A stretch of DNA of 64,000 bases from Torreya grandis. Its lineage: Eukaryota; Streptophyta; Pinopsida; Cupressales; Taxaceae. The notes under the pieces are model-generated. The model saw only the letters and a list, made by a program, of their open reading frames with translations, made no database searches and was not told where the DNA came from. Shown here piece by piece: positions 13,228 to 25,133 of this stretch. Every line of letters begins with the position of its first letter. The first letter of the stretch is position 1. The position numbers were made by a program, and so were the translations under genes. The stretch spans positions 842,501-906,500 of the forward strand of contig JARHVA010004229.1 in the NCBI GenBank assembly GCA_037957365.1, read 5' to 3'.

Positions 13228-14417
13228 TGTAGGATGGATTACAAAGATTGTTACTCAAGAATTTGTCAATAAATCCATGAAAGTGCATAAAGAACTTGAC
13301 AAAAAAATCTAACCTATTAAAATGGGGTTTGATAATGATAATGAAAAATAAATTGAAATAAATGAATACCAATTACCTTCCCAAATTGATTCCACCACCA
13401 AATAATGGCTCCACGTGTGTTCTCCCCTTGATCTAATGTTCTTGTCTTTGTCAATAATGGCTAATTTTCTCCTTCATTGCCTCAACAATACTATACATAA
13501 CCTGTGCTTAATATAATAAATATATAATATAGCTTATCAAATGAAGCTTGCAAATAAAACACAATGACAAATAAAAAAAGGTCATGGAGACAATTCTGCA
13601 TTATAAGTTTACAATAATTTAGCTTAAAAATGATGTTTTATGCCCTTCTATTTATAGATTTTCAAAATGGGATAAGATCAACCATAACCATCCATCTCAG
13701 GATTGAGATGTGTGGCCATGATTTAATCTAATATTTTCAATTAAATCCATAAATATCCTCATGTCAATTTTGAAGAAAAGGCATTAATTAGGCATTGGTG
13801 ACCCATAATCCTGATATTGTATGCATTTATTGCTTACAAATGTCACATCATAGATGATGTCACTAGGTGATGTAGATATTAATAATAAATTTACAATAAT
13901 GAAATAATAAATAACTTCCATGTAAAATACACTTAATCTCTTGATTTTAATTAATTAACTTAAACAATATTAATCAATTTTTAGTGCAATTCTTTTGAAA
14001 TTGGTGCTCTATTAATCAAAAAGGTTAGAAAGCCATATTATTGGGTTATAATTTGACTCAAAAATAATTTTAAGGTGATGTTAGATTCATTAAACCTATA
14101 TTCCCATTTAGGATTTTACCAACATAAAATAAAAAAAGGTACGTAACATGTACTAACAAATTAGAAGAAAAGAGTGATCTAGAGCACAAAAAGGTGAAAT
14201 CATTATTTTGACTTGAAATAAATTGATCAAATTTGGGAATCACATAAAATGAATTGCCTCGTTTAGGGATAAATTGGCCTAAATCATAACTTGTATATGA
14301 CAAGCATGAACCATTTAGCATGTTTTTAATGATTTTGACCTAAATTATGTATTTGAGTGCAAATCGAGTAAGATTGAGAATTTCAATACACATAATGTTG
14401 GGAATTAGATGTATATA
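13228..14417 (-). repeat. Right LTR of element 1 (5' LTR in element orientation)
   Basis: Direct repeat partner of 4867-6052. The plus-strand outer end reads GATGTATATA and the satellite resumes at once with GAAACTAACTC. The terminal CA seems to have become TA, as expected from C-to-T change. Length is 1190 bp against 1186 bp for the other copy, so there are few net indels. Confidence 0.9.
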
Positions 14418-16830
14418 GAAACTAACTCAACATATGTAACACCCCAAATATTTTTAAAATTTGGTTGATTATCATAAACTACACTACATAATTACATATG
14501 TGTGGCAAATCTAACTAAAAACATTCAACACTTTAAATATTTCTAATAAAATTCTTAGTGTTGTGAATTGCACTAAAATATGACATTGGTATAGGAAACT
14601 CAACTCAAAATATGCAACACCCCATTTTAAAAAAAAATCTATCCTACTATTATGAATTACATCACATAGTGACATTGATAGAAAAAGTCTTAAATAAAAA
14701 TATGCAACACCATAAATATTTATTAAATTTATCCTAGTGTTACAAATTATGCCATGTAATGGCATTACTATGGGAAACCTAACTCAAAATATGTAGCACC
14801 CAAAATATTTCTAAATTTTTTTCCTAGTGTTACAAACTGAAGTACACAATGACATTGGATTGGGAATCCCAAGTCAAAATATGCAACATGCTAAATATTT
14901 TTGTAATTTGTCCAAGTGTTGTAAATTGTGCCACACAATGACATTGCTATGGGAGATTTAATACAAAATTTGCAACACCACAAATATCTATGAAATATTT
15001 CCCAGTGTTGTGATTTGATCTATGTAATGAAATTATTACACAAAACCTGACTCAAAATATGTAAAACCTAAAATATTTTTTAAATTTGTCCTAGTCCTAA
15101 AAATTTCATCTCACAATAGTCTAAATAAAATATGTAACACATAAAATATTTATATAATTTGTCCCAATGTTGTAAGTTACACCACATAATGACATTAGTA
15201 TGGGAAATCTGACTCAAAATATATAACACGCCAAATATTTTTGAATTTTGTTCCAATGTTAAAAATTACACCATGTAATAAAATTTATATGGGAAACACA
15301 ACTCAAAATATGCAACACCCTAAATGTTTCTAAAAATTTTCACTATGTTGTGAACCACACTATACAATGACATTGGTATAAAAAATTTGATTAAAAATTT
15401 ACAACACCCAAAATATTTCTAAAATTAATCCTAACGTTGTGAATTACACAATGAAATAACATTAGTATGGGAAACCCATCTCAAATATGTAACATCTCAA
15501 ATATTTTAAATTTTTTTCTCAATGTAGTGAATTATTCCACACAACAAAACTTGTATGGGACACATCACTCAAAATATGAAACACCCAAAATATTTTTAAA
15601 AATTCACCCGATGTTGTGAATTGTGTTGTGTAAAACATTGGTATGGGAAACCTAACTCAAAATATAGAACACCCAAAATATTTTTGAAATATGTCCTAGT
15701 GTTGAAAACTACATTATGCAATGACATTGTTATGAGAAACATGACTCAAAATATGTAGCACCCCAAATATTCTTGTAATTATCCAATGTTGTGAATTATG
15801 TCATGTAATGACATTGATACAACAAACCAAAACCAAAATATACATCCCAAATATTTATAAAATTTGTCCTGATGTTCTAAATTATAATATGAAATGATGT
15901 TAGTATAGGAAGCACGAACTAAAATATGCAAAATCCAAAATGTTTTAGAAATATGTCTAAGTTTTACAAATTATGCCATGTAATAACATTGATAAATAAA
16001 CCTGACTCAAAATATATAACACCATTTTTTTTTTATAAATTTATTCTAGTTTTATTTAATAAATTTTATAACATTGGTATGTGAAACATGACTCAAAATA
16101 TATAACACCCAAAATATGTCAAAAATATATCCTGGTGTTGTGAATTACATCGTGTAATGGCATTGGTATGGGAAATTCCAACACAAAATATGTAACACCT
16201 CAAATATTTTGAAAATTTATGATATTATTATGAGTTACATCATGCAACAACATTGGTATGGTAAACTTGACCCAAAATATACAACATTGTAAATGTTTAT
16301 TAAATTTATCCCTTTGTTTTGAATTATGTGGTGAAATGAATTTGTTAAAACAAAAATGATCAAAACATGCAACAACTCAAATATTTTATAAATTTAAAAT
16401 AGTGTTATGAATTACAATGTGTAATGACATTGGTATGAGAAACTTTACTCAAAATATGCAACAGACCAAATATTTATAAATTTTTCTTAGTGTTCTAAAT
16501 TTTGACATAGAATGACATTGGTATAGGAACCCTAAATCAAAATATGTTACACCCCAAAAATTTATCAAAATTTTCCAACTATTATGAATTTCATCATTCA
16601 ATGACATTAGTATAAGAAACCCAACTCAAATATGTAACACACAAAATATTTATGAAATTGGTGCCAACGTTTTTAATTACATGACATAATGACACTAGTA
16701 TGAGAAACCTAACTCAAAATATGCAATACCCAAAATATTTATAGAATTTTCCCAAGTGTTACAAATTACATTACGAAATGACATTAGTATGAGAAACCTA
16801 ACTCAAAATATGCAACACTGCAAATATTTA
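14418..16830. repeat. Satellite array, ~89 bp unit, block 2
   Basis: The same tandem unit as block 1 resumes directly after element 1 and continues for about 27 units. Landmarks such as TGACATTGGTATGGGAAA and ATGCAACACC recur every 85-92 bp. The array stops abruptly at about 16830, inside the CAAATATTTATGA part of a unit, where unrelated sequence starts with TGTTAAAACACAAAACC. Confidence 0.93.
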
Positions 16831-17217
16831 TGATGTTAAAACACAAAACCTCTTAGAAGAAACACTTATTTTTAATTTCAATTATCAATATTTATTACAT
16901 AAGATGCTATGGGAGTTTAACACAATAATCAGTTAGGTCTTACTTAAATTACTATGCTGGAAATATAAAAACACAACATCGTAACATCATATAAACATGG
17001 TTCTATTAGAATCCCCTCTACAAAAAAATAATACCATAAATAACTATATTATCTACAATTCATATCATATACATATACTATTATGACCAATCTAGTCCAT
17101 AAACAATAAACCTAGTTTAAAGAGTCTGAATAAGTTATAACATCCACCACTATAAAAAATACAAAGGAAATAAGTTATAATTTGTCTGAACTTATATATG
17201 AGTTAGATTCTATTTAA
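16831..17217. other. Unidentified junction sequence after the satellite
   Basis: A+T-rich single-copy-looking DNA between the satellite and a microsatellite. It begins TGTTAAAACACAAAACC, which could be the edge of another inserted element, but no partner end is visible in the window. Confidence 0.4.
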
Positions 17218-17227
17218 ACACACACAA

Positions 17228-17323
<96 letters not shown>

Positions 17324-17392
17324 ACGCACACGCACACGCACACGCACACGCACACGCACACGCACACGCACACGCACACGCACACGCATGCG

Positions 17393-17423
<31 letters not shown>

Positions 17424-17467
17424 ACGCACACGCACACGCACACGCACACACACACGCACACGCACAT

Positions 17468-17535
<68 letters not shown>

Positions 17536-17582
17536 ACCCACACACACACACGCGCATGCATGCACGCGCAGACACACACACA
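17218..17582. repeat. (CA)n / (CACACG)n microsatellite
   Basis: About 365 bp of almost uninterrupted CA repeat. A central part, about 17313-17466, is dominated by the hexamer CACACG and CACGCA variants, flanked by pure (CA)n on both sides. The right end degrades through CCCACCCACACA and CGCGCATGCATGCACGCG. Long poly-His/Thr or poly-Cys/Val frames here are only translations of the repeat. Confidence 0.97.
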
Positions 17583-19539
17583 TACATCATGAACAAATAT
17601 AATTATCATTTATTATTTTGTTATTAGTTTTCTTGTGATTCATCTAATGACCATTTCTTGGTTCATTTATTGCTTTTTCTACTATGTTCTAGTAACTTGT
17701 ATGTTATGAAACATTGGATATGGTTTATGATGTGTTATCATAATTTTATGTTGATAAATGCATTATTAGATTATTATGCCCACATTAATTACTCAATGAT
17801 TTATATGATATATTTCAGATATGTATTCAATGATTTAATCCATTATATGTTTTAGTCTAGATACTATTGATGCACCCTTTCTAGTGATTATAGGGACAAG
17901 TTATTATTGCGCTAGGTTGGATATAAAACTCTAAAACAATAAATAAAAATGAGTATTATTTTTTTTATTAATGTGTACTATTAGAGACTATGATGTCTTT
18001 AAATTTTTATGGACATACATTTATATTTTATAGTTGCTATCTTGAATGATTGAGATCTTATTATAGTATTTCTTCTTAACCATTATTAGTGTAAATTTTC
18101 ACTTGGAAAGTTGTTTTCTGTTCCTTATTTTTAATTGGTCAACTATTTGGTCTTGTTGTTTTTAATATAATAAAGTCATTTTCATTTCAATTATTTTTTT
18201 TTTCCATCAAAGTGCTATATTAGTGGTTATGTTGTTTTATTCATCTTTTGGAGGACAAAGGGACCTTCAAACTCACGTTAACTAGGTCAAGTGGTGATAA
18301 TTATATTTGGTTCTTATTATGTTGTTAGAATTTGGTAAAGTGGCCATTATAAATGATTATGTGTGACTCCTTTTAGTTTCAAGCTTTGTCAAGAAGCTTA
18401 TAAGGAAAAAAGGTTTGGTCATTTGGTGTTTTGTTATGTGGTGCTTGTAATTTTTGGTAAACTAGGGTTATTCTACAAAAAATTTAGGTGAACGACATGT
18501 ATTTTTAGTTAGTTCATTATGGAAAGATGAGTTAGTTTTTTATAGTTTATTTTAATGGTGGAAATAAATTCCATCTGTTAACCCATAATTTTAATAGAAT
18601 AAGGTCTAAATGTATAGGATAAAAGGGGGTTATGAAGAACAACCTATAGAGATTTGAAAGGGGACTCAAAGGTGTAAGAAAGTGTTGAAATCTCTCTCCT
18701 TAAAACACATTTTCTTCTCCTACATTTATTTTTAGAGATTCACAAGTAATTGGTTTTCCTTTTTTATCTTATGGTTGGGTACTTGTATACATTAACTAGT
18801 ATTTTATTAAACAACCTTTGGTGATGGGTTGTGTGTCCTTTACTTTTAGGTTGAATGGTTTTGCATTGTGAACAAAACTCTATAGATTTAGTCATGTATG
18901 TTTTGGGTTTATTATACATTTTTACTATTATTTAATACAAATTTTATTTGGTGTTGGGTGTGTTTATTTAGTATCCAACAATCCAAAAACCCTATTTTGA
19001 GAACAAGAACCATAATTCTTAGGAAATGGCTTCATATTCTTTCTCACTTTGAAATATACAAACAACATAGACTGGTTATTTAAATAGTTTATGGGTTTAA
19101 TTATTTTCCATGTTTGAAAGAATATAGTCATCCATGTTATATTAGATGAGGCTTTAGTTTGTATTGGATTGTCAATGTGTTTGGTAGCAAGGGTTTTAGT
19201 TATTTATTATTATTATTATAGATGGTTGGTGTATACAATTGAGATTAAAAGTTTTCAATTGCATTTAAGATTTTATGTTTATATTTTTATATCACTTTTG
19301 TATTTTTAACTTATTTTACATTATTTGAATGGTTTCAATACCTTGATATACTTGTTTGGTTAATTTTTTTAGCCTCGGTGCTAAAGTGGCAATCTGATTA
19401 CAATTTAATTTAAATTCTTGGGAGTATTAATTATTGTAGGTGTCAAATTCAATGTCAAGAATTATTTAGTCATTGGTATGACTAAGTTAAATGATTCATA
19501 TCATAATTATTTGGTTGATTTTATGTTTCAAATGATGTT
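17583..19539. other. T-rich DNA without recognisable gene
   Basis: T-rich on the plus strand with no open frame above about 65 codons and no recognised motif. A short TTATTATTATTAT run lies near 19203. Confidence 0.5.
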
Positions 19540-20260
19540 ATTGTTTCAATTTTTTGTTTTGGAAGTTACTTGAAGTTGTCACTAATTATAAGATATTATC
19601 TAAAAAAATCATTTATGGTTGGTTGTATATTTGATAAATCCTGTTTATTTTATCTTAAATTTTTTAGAGTTAAATTTTAATTGTGATGTTTATGAGTTAC
19701 TTTAAAAAAACAATTTCATGTACTTGTATACCAATATGGATTCGTATTCATTAATTAAATGGGGTTCCATGGATTCATGAAGATCAATCTTTTTCTATCC
19801 AAATAAGGGACAATAATGTTAACGTAACTTAGAAAAACATTACTCTTCAATTGATTGATACATTTTTTTTGGAGTTTGATTCTTTTTTTGGTAACTTATT
19901 TATACTTTGAGGCTAAAAAAATCATTGGTTGTAAGATATTATCTCAAAAAATCATTTATGCTTGGCTATATATTTGGTGAATCTTGTTTATTTTATCTTC
20001 ACTCTTTTAGAGTCAATTTTGAATTGAGGTGTTTATAAATTACTTTCATAACACCAATTTAATTTAGTTGTAAACAAATATGGGATTGGTATTCATGAAT
20101 TAAATGGGGTTCCATGGATTCATGAAAATCAATCTTATTATATCCAAATAAGGGACAATAGGGTTAAAGTAACATAGAAATATGTTACTCTTTGATCAAT
20201 TGTTGTAGTCTTTTTGGATTTTATTTCTTTGTTTTGTAACCTATTTATATTTTGACAAAA
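19540..20260. repeat. Tandem duplication, ~345 bp unit
   Basis: Two near-complete copies of a 343-345 bp block lie head to tail. AAATGGGGTTCCATGGATTC occurs near 19757 and 20102, TAAGATATTATCT at 19589 and 19932, and CCAAATAAGGGACAATA also occurs twice. A partial third copy of the unit start is visible near 20214-20256. The copies are about 80% alike by eye. No open frame is conserved, so this looks like non-coding segmental duplication. Confidence 0.85.
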
Positions 20261-21391
20261 CATGTTAATTAATATTACTCTTCACGAATCCATAATTTTG
20301 ATCTCTATAAACAATTGATGATTTGGGTTGTTTAGGCCCACCAAATGGGAGGATTATTAGTATTACAAGGGTGGTTATTTGAAGATATTTAAAGAAAAAG
20401 ATTTTCAAAGATTATTTTTAAAGAAAATAAAATAATTTAATACATGTTTTGTATTATCTTCGTGGATGATGATGTCAGTTGACTCTTTGAGATATCACAA
20501 TTAGTGATATTGTTCTATTTGGCTTACATTATGGATTTAAATGGGTTCAGATACTATTAATTTAATTAATAACTCAATGACTATTTTTTTATTCATGTGC
20601 AACATTATTTAATTAAATAATTTGTGATCTAAAGATTTATAAGGAGTGTTAAGGTTATATATAAATGTCTTTGAAATGATCTCTTAGTGTGATGTGCATA
20701 TACATAATGAAAAGATGCCTTTCATAGGTTGTTGAAAACATTAAACTATAAATTGTTTAATATATGGTTATGTTGTATGACAAAGGATATAAATATGTTT
20801 GTCCATTTGGTGTTTCTTTGATAGTTAGTGAAGTAATAATATTATTTGGTTATCATTATAGTTGATATTTATGTTTTGTTGTAGTGATTTAAACTCGTGA
20901 TGGTATTATGTTTGAAATGGCATGTTCTCTTGGAAGTATATAGTGTTGTTATTAAGTTTTAATACATTAGTTAAAGTGACGATATCATTTTAAGTAAAAG
21001 AACTCAAGATTATTTGATTCTTGTATTAAATTTGAAAATTATCATGCTCTAAATAGTCTTTCACTATTGGAAATGAAAATATGGAGTTTTGAGCATTAAA
21101 TACTAACAAAAATAATTAGATGATAATCTAAATTCTTAAGTTGATAACATTTTTGTTTTTAAAGTAATTACCTACCTTTGATCTAATTGGATCTAATTAT
21201 TTATTGAAATATATGGACATTATTCAATGGAATTAATATAAATTCAAGTTTTGAAATTTTTCTATAAAGTTCAACCTTAAGATGATATGTTGAAAAGATA
21301 ACACATAGGATTTTTTTTAAATTATAGATTTTTTCCAATGATTTATACTTGAGTCTTAACTTGTAAGATAATCATGAGGTCTAACAATAAT
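20261..21391. other. A+T-rich DNA without recognisable gene
   Basis: No open frame of note and no recognised motif. This is the left flank of element 2. Confidence 0.5.
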
Positions 21392-21450
21392 CAGGTAAGG
21401 TTCATTTTCATTTAAAAGTTCAATTTGATTTGAAATAAGACTCAGTCCTG

Positions 21451-21508
21451 AATTCCTTCAAACTTTTACCTGAAGGAATTCCTTTAGACAAAAGGTCTAA
21501 AGGAATTT
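21451..21508. repeat. Inverted-repeat cluster in the 5' LTR of element 2
   Basis: GAATTCCTTCAAAC, then CTGAAGGAATTCCTTTAG (one mismatch from a perfect palindrome), then a GAAGG/AAAGGAATT arm. The cluster has partly decayed compared with the intact copy in the 3' LTR. Confidence 0.7.
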
Positions 21509-22439
21509 GGGCATGCTTCAAGCAAAGCCAAGCCGGGCTGGGAGAATTTCTGTGGACTTTTTGTCCATAGGAAATTGCTCATGGACAAAAGTCTATGGAA
21601 AACAAAGCAAAGAAAAGGTGGACCCAAGGGAAATTGACCCAGGGAAATTGTTTGTGGACATTTTTCTGCAAGAGCCTGAGAGGCAGTCCGACAAACAAAG
21701 GGACCCACTGAAGGACCCCAAAGGGCAAGTGCCCTTGCAGAGGACTTCCAGCAAAGTCAAAAGGGACTTTTTTCAAAGAGACTTATGCTAAGAAATATAC
21801 AAGGCAAAGAAGATAAGCCGCAGAAAGACAAAGCCACATGGACTCGACTAGCATGGTGAAGGACCCGATGACATCCTAGAGGACGTCAAAATTAGCAGAA
21901 CAGTATAGCCGTTGGTTTTTAAAGTGGTGATGTTTGGGAAGTCATCAAATTCAAGAAGGTGAAATATCCATTGGTGTTCAAAGCATGATGGCCGTAGGGA
22001 CGTCAAAGTTAATGAAATGAAATGGCCATTTGATTTCAAGTGAAAGAGTGTTAGCCAGGACCCGGAATGCAGTGACCAGATTGAGAGTTCACCCGTGAGG
22101 GCCAAAGGAGCTAGATAGAGACAAAATTGTGAAAAGACAAGCCCAAGCATGGAGTGAGAAAGCAATTAGTCTAAGTGGTGCCATTTGAGAAGTGACTCTA
22201 GTAGGTGAAATAGTTCTTGTAAAATGATCATGAGAGGACACAAATAGCTAGTAAAGCAACCAATTTTCTCCATTTTACATTTAATGAGTGGAAAAACCAT
22301 GTATTGACCTTGAAAATGCAAATTTCAAGCAGACAAAAGGAATAACTCATTAATGTTTTGAGCAACTCATTATTCCCATGAATTGATGCATATGCCACTT
22401 GTAAAAAAGGAATGCCATATGAGCCTCCTTACTTTTCCA

Positions 22440-22446
22440 TATATAT
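22440..22446 (+). promoter_or_regulatory. Candidate TATA box, 5' LTR of element 2
   Basis: TCCATATATATTGTGAAC lies about 60% of the way into the LTR, a usual place for a U3 promoter. The block is conserved at 27047-27053 in the other LTR. No start site is shown by the sequence. Confidence 0.35.
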
Positions 22447-23012
22447 TGTGAACTTTCCATTTTGTAATGATCTTCCACATTTTGTAAGGCGTAGCCGTGG
22501 CAAAAAATTTCACTTGAATCAAATAAACATAGTTTTTACCTCCATCTTGGATAGACATATTCGAGTATGTGTTGAGTGTTTGTTTTGTGTTCAGTCATTA
22601 TTTCTTGATGCTTTCTAGCATACCTGTTGTCTACAAGGTGCCATCTCTGTAGCTAACAGGAGAAGAGCAGTATTTGAGAAGTGTGAAATAGAGGAAATTA
22701 ATACATAAGTGTGCATCCCACAACACCTTTGGTGATCTCTATTTTCTATATTTTCCATAAAGGCCTCCCTACCAGTTTCTAGCAGCCTGGTCCTTCTGTC
22801 AAGTGTGAAGTGTATGTATGCATTTGTCTGATTTCAAGAGTGGATGTGTGAAGGTCGAATTTATTTTGGTGCATCACCTCTTTTGAGTAGTTTTTTTTCC
22901 TACATCTTTCTCCCTTTTCACTCCCCCCATTATTTCTATTTATATATATGTCTTTTGCAATTTCTAGAACAAACATGATGCATCAAAGGGAGCTGGCCCT
23001 TATCTAGAGACT

Positions 23013-23052
23013 CTCCCCTCTAGCTTTTCTAGTCCCACAAGTGAGAGGGGAG
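23013..23052. repeat. Hairpin near the end of the 5' LTR of element 2
   Basis: CTCCCCTCT and AGAGGGGAG form a 9 bp perfect stem around a loop of about 22 bases. The stem is kept at 27631-27670 in the 3' LTR (8 bp), while the loop has changed. Confidence 0.6.
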
Positions 23053-23124
23053 TTTCCATGTTGTGAGGAGAAGGTAAGAGTTTGACTTCCTGCCACTGGG
23101 TGCATTTTCCTATGTCAATAGTTC

Positions 23125-23143
23125 TGGCATGCCCTGTGGGACC
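23125..23143 (+). promoter_or_regulatory. Primer-binding-like site of element 2
   Basis: TGGCATGCCCTGTGGGACC begins seven bases after the LTR end TGTCA. It starts with TGGC and ends in a GGGACC block, as do tRNA-Asp-type primer sites of plant Athila/Tat elements. The middle differs. Assignment is by resemblance only. Confidence 0.5.
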
Positions 23144-23385
23144 ACAGTTTTTCAAGATTGATGCTGGTCTTGTTACAACAAATCAAATATTTTCAGCATT
23201 TAGTGACTCTGAGTTAAATCTACTAGTTAAGCAACCTAGTGCCATCAAAAATCATTTCTTGTATGTATATTTCCTTTGCTCAAAATCATGGGTCTGGTTT
23301 TCCTTCATGTGATTTTGATCAAACTCAAAATTTTTAGAGAATTGCCTCAAGTAGCTCTCCTAGTTGCCTTGCAACTATAAAGGAG

Positions 23386-25133
23386 ATGACACTGGAATTA
23401 GAGATTAACAGGCTGGAAGAGTAGTATAGATATCAGCAGGAGCTGATGTATAAAGAGGAATGCTCATTTAGGCAAGCTTAGGGCTTGTAACCCATGGAAG
23501 AGGAGGTAGCAAAAAGGAGAAATCCATTTATTTAAGGCAGTCAACCTTGCACACCCCCTCTTAATTTAAAGAAAAACCCCTCTTTTACACCAAATCCTTT
23601 CTATCAGATTGCACTTGCTCACTCTAGCTCATCAAATGCATTCACTCTCAATCTCGTGTGCCTAGCTTTCCAACACCAAATAACATCAAAACAGCCTCCC
23701 ATGGAGATGAACCTTCTAAATTCCTTATATTATGAATCTTTCATTGGGGAAAATACCACCAACCAACACATCCCTCTTTTGAAGACTCCTCCAATGCACC
23801 AACAGTCTCTTCCTTGCATTCCTCAACCTCCCCAAGTCCTTTAGCATGATATGCAGATTCTAAGTTGGAGGAAGGAATGCTAAGAACCAGCTCAGAGTTT
23901 TGAAGAGGATCATGCTAGTGACCTCTAAGAAAGACTTTTTCAAGACAACTTGGCCAAGAAAATTGAAGATTTAGAGGCTAGGATGAAGCTGCTTCTTGAA
24001 AGAGAGTTAAAACTTCTAGACCTTGCAGAGGAGCCCTAGGACCTTGTGGAAAACAAAGTTGATGCTTATTCACGGGAGAAAAATTCCAATTTCAAAATCT
24101 TGAACTGGGGGAAAATAGTAGAATCATGGGTCAGGATGGAAGAAGAACAAGGTTTTTTTCAAAACCTTGAAATAGTTAAAGCTACGCCTGCTCATGATAA
24201 TGCTGACAACCTCCAGGAAAAGCTTTTCCAAGAAGATCTAACCAGGAGGATTGCAGAGTTGGAGTCCAGAGAGAAATTCCTCAGCCAATGTGTGATGGAT
24301 GGTTTAGACCAAATAACACATTCCATGTCTGAACACACCCCACCTACACATTTCCAAGAGAGAAATCAAGCCATGCCTAATATAAACGAAGTGCTAACCA
24401 AGTGGAAAGAAGAGAATCATTTGATTCTAGCTCAAGGACTGCCTCCTCTTCCACATGTTTTCTCCACTTCACCCCTTCTCAAGGAAGAACCTATTTTGCA
24501 AGAGGTAGGTGAGGAGCAAAAGATCTAATCTACAGTCCTTCAAGAGGCTGTCATGAGCGACAACAAAGAAGAAATCATCATTGATGCTCCTTGTGAAGAC
24601 CTTATCAGTAGTGGAGAAGATACAGGTCTTGCATATATGTAGATGTTCCAACAATACGAGGAGGGACAAATGCATGGTAAGCTCTCTTCCCCTCTATTTG
24701 ATGAAATTCCTTGCTATTTTGATGATGAGGATGACTACACTGAGGAGCCTGAGTTAGAGAAGGATCAGGAGGATATTTTGAAAATCTAGAAATTCTAATC
24801 AACAAAGAGGAAAAGGAGAGGTCTGTCTTCCTGGAGGAATGCCTTGAAGAAGAGAGAATTGAACAAAGAGGTGATGTTCTATGGGATGAGCAATCATTTT
24901 GTGAATCTATTTTAGACATCATCACAGTCACCCTTCTTTAAGAAGGCCAAAAGGAAGCAGAGGATGAGTTTGACAAGATTTTCAATGAGGTAGAAGGAAA
25001 CAAGTCAGACCGTGATACATTGTAGAGGAGTTATATGCATCAAATGACTTATGGTGATGAGCCGGTAGCCATTGGTTTCTTGGTGAGGAACGCCAATATG
25101 AAGGATCAACATTCAACAGGCTTCCAAGGATAA
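23386..25133 (+). pseudogene. Decayed acidic, Glu-rich reading frame of element 2, function unknown
   Basis: One frame can be followed from an ATG at 23386 to about 24785 through several stops, mostly TAG, TAA and TGA in otherwise sensible sequence. The best open piece is 24046-24528 (160 codons). Near 24780 the frame shifts by one base and continues to a stop at 25131-25133. The translation is rich in Glu, Lys, Leu and Gln, with runs like RRIAELESREKFL and LEECLEEERIE that suggest coiled coil, and a more Pro-rich, Asn-rich part at about 23560-23840. There is no CCHC zinc knuckle, protease DSG or polymerase motif. It could be a highly diverged gag or an extra ORF of the Tat type. I do not recognise the family. 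Confidence 0.6.

Larger units (their letters stand above)
4867..14417 (-). mobile_element. LTR retrotransposon (element 1) without recognisable gag-pol, inserted in the satellite
   Basis: Two direct repeats of about 1.19 kb (4867-6052 and 13228-14417) enclose a 7.2 kb interior. The satellite is interrupted exactly at the element and resumes in register. The flanks AAAAA (left) and GAAAC (right) both fall on the GGGAAAC part of the satellite unit and fit a decayed 5 bp target duplication. A purine tract on the minus strand next to the left LTR and a primer-binding-like site next to the right LTR set the orientation as minus. I find no reverse transcriptase, integrase or gag motif in the interior, so it resembles a large non-autonomous derivative (LARD-like). 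Heavy decay could also hide a former pol. Confidence 0.85.
21392..23117 (+). repeat. 5' LTR of element 2
   Basis: It aligns without large gaps to 26013-27735. Shared landmarks are AAGACTCAGTCCTGAATTCC near the start, AGCCACATGGAC(A/T)... in the middle and CATGTTGTGAGGAGAAGG near the end. The first bases are CAGG where the other copy has TGGG, so the exact left edge carries an uncertainty of a base or two. Confidence 0.92.

Noticed and set aside
17203..17627. Several 80-131 codon frames on both strands
   Set aside because: They translate the CA microsatellite into Thr-His, Cys-Val or Ala-Cys runs.
21484..22165. Open frames of 65-105 codons in the LTR of element 2
   Set aside because: They lie in a non-coding LTR, overlap each other on both strands, and are not kept intact in the other LTR.
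24605..24931. 108-codon frame on the minus strand
   Set aside because: It is the antisense shadow of the acidic reading frame on the plus strand.
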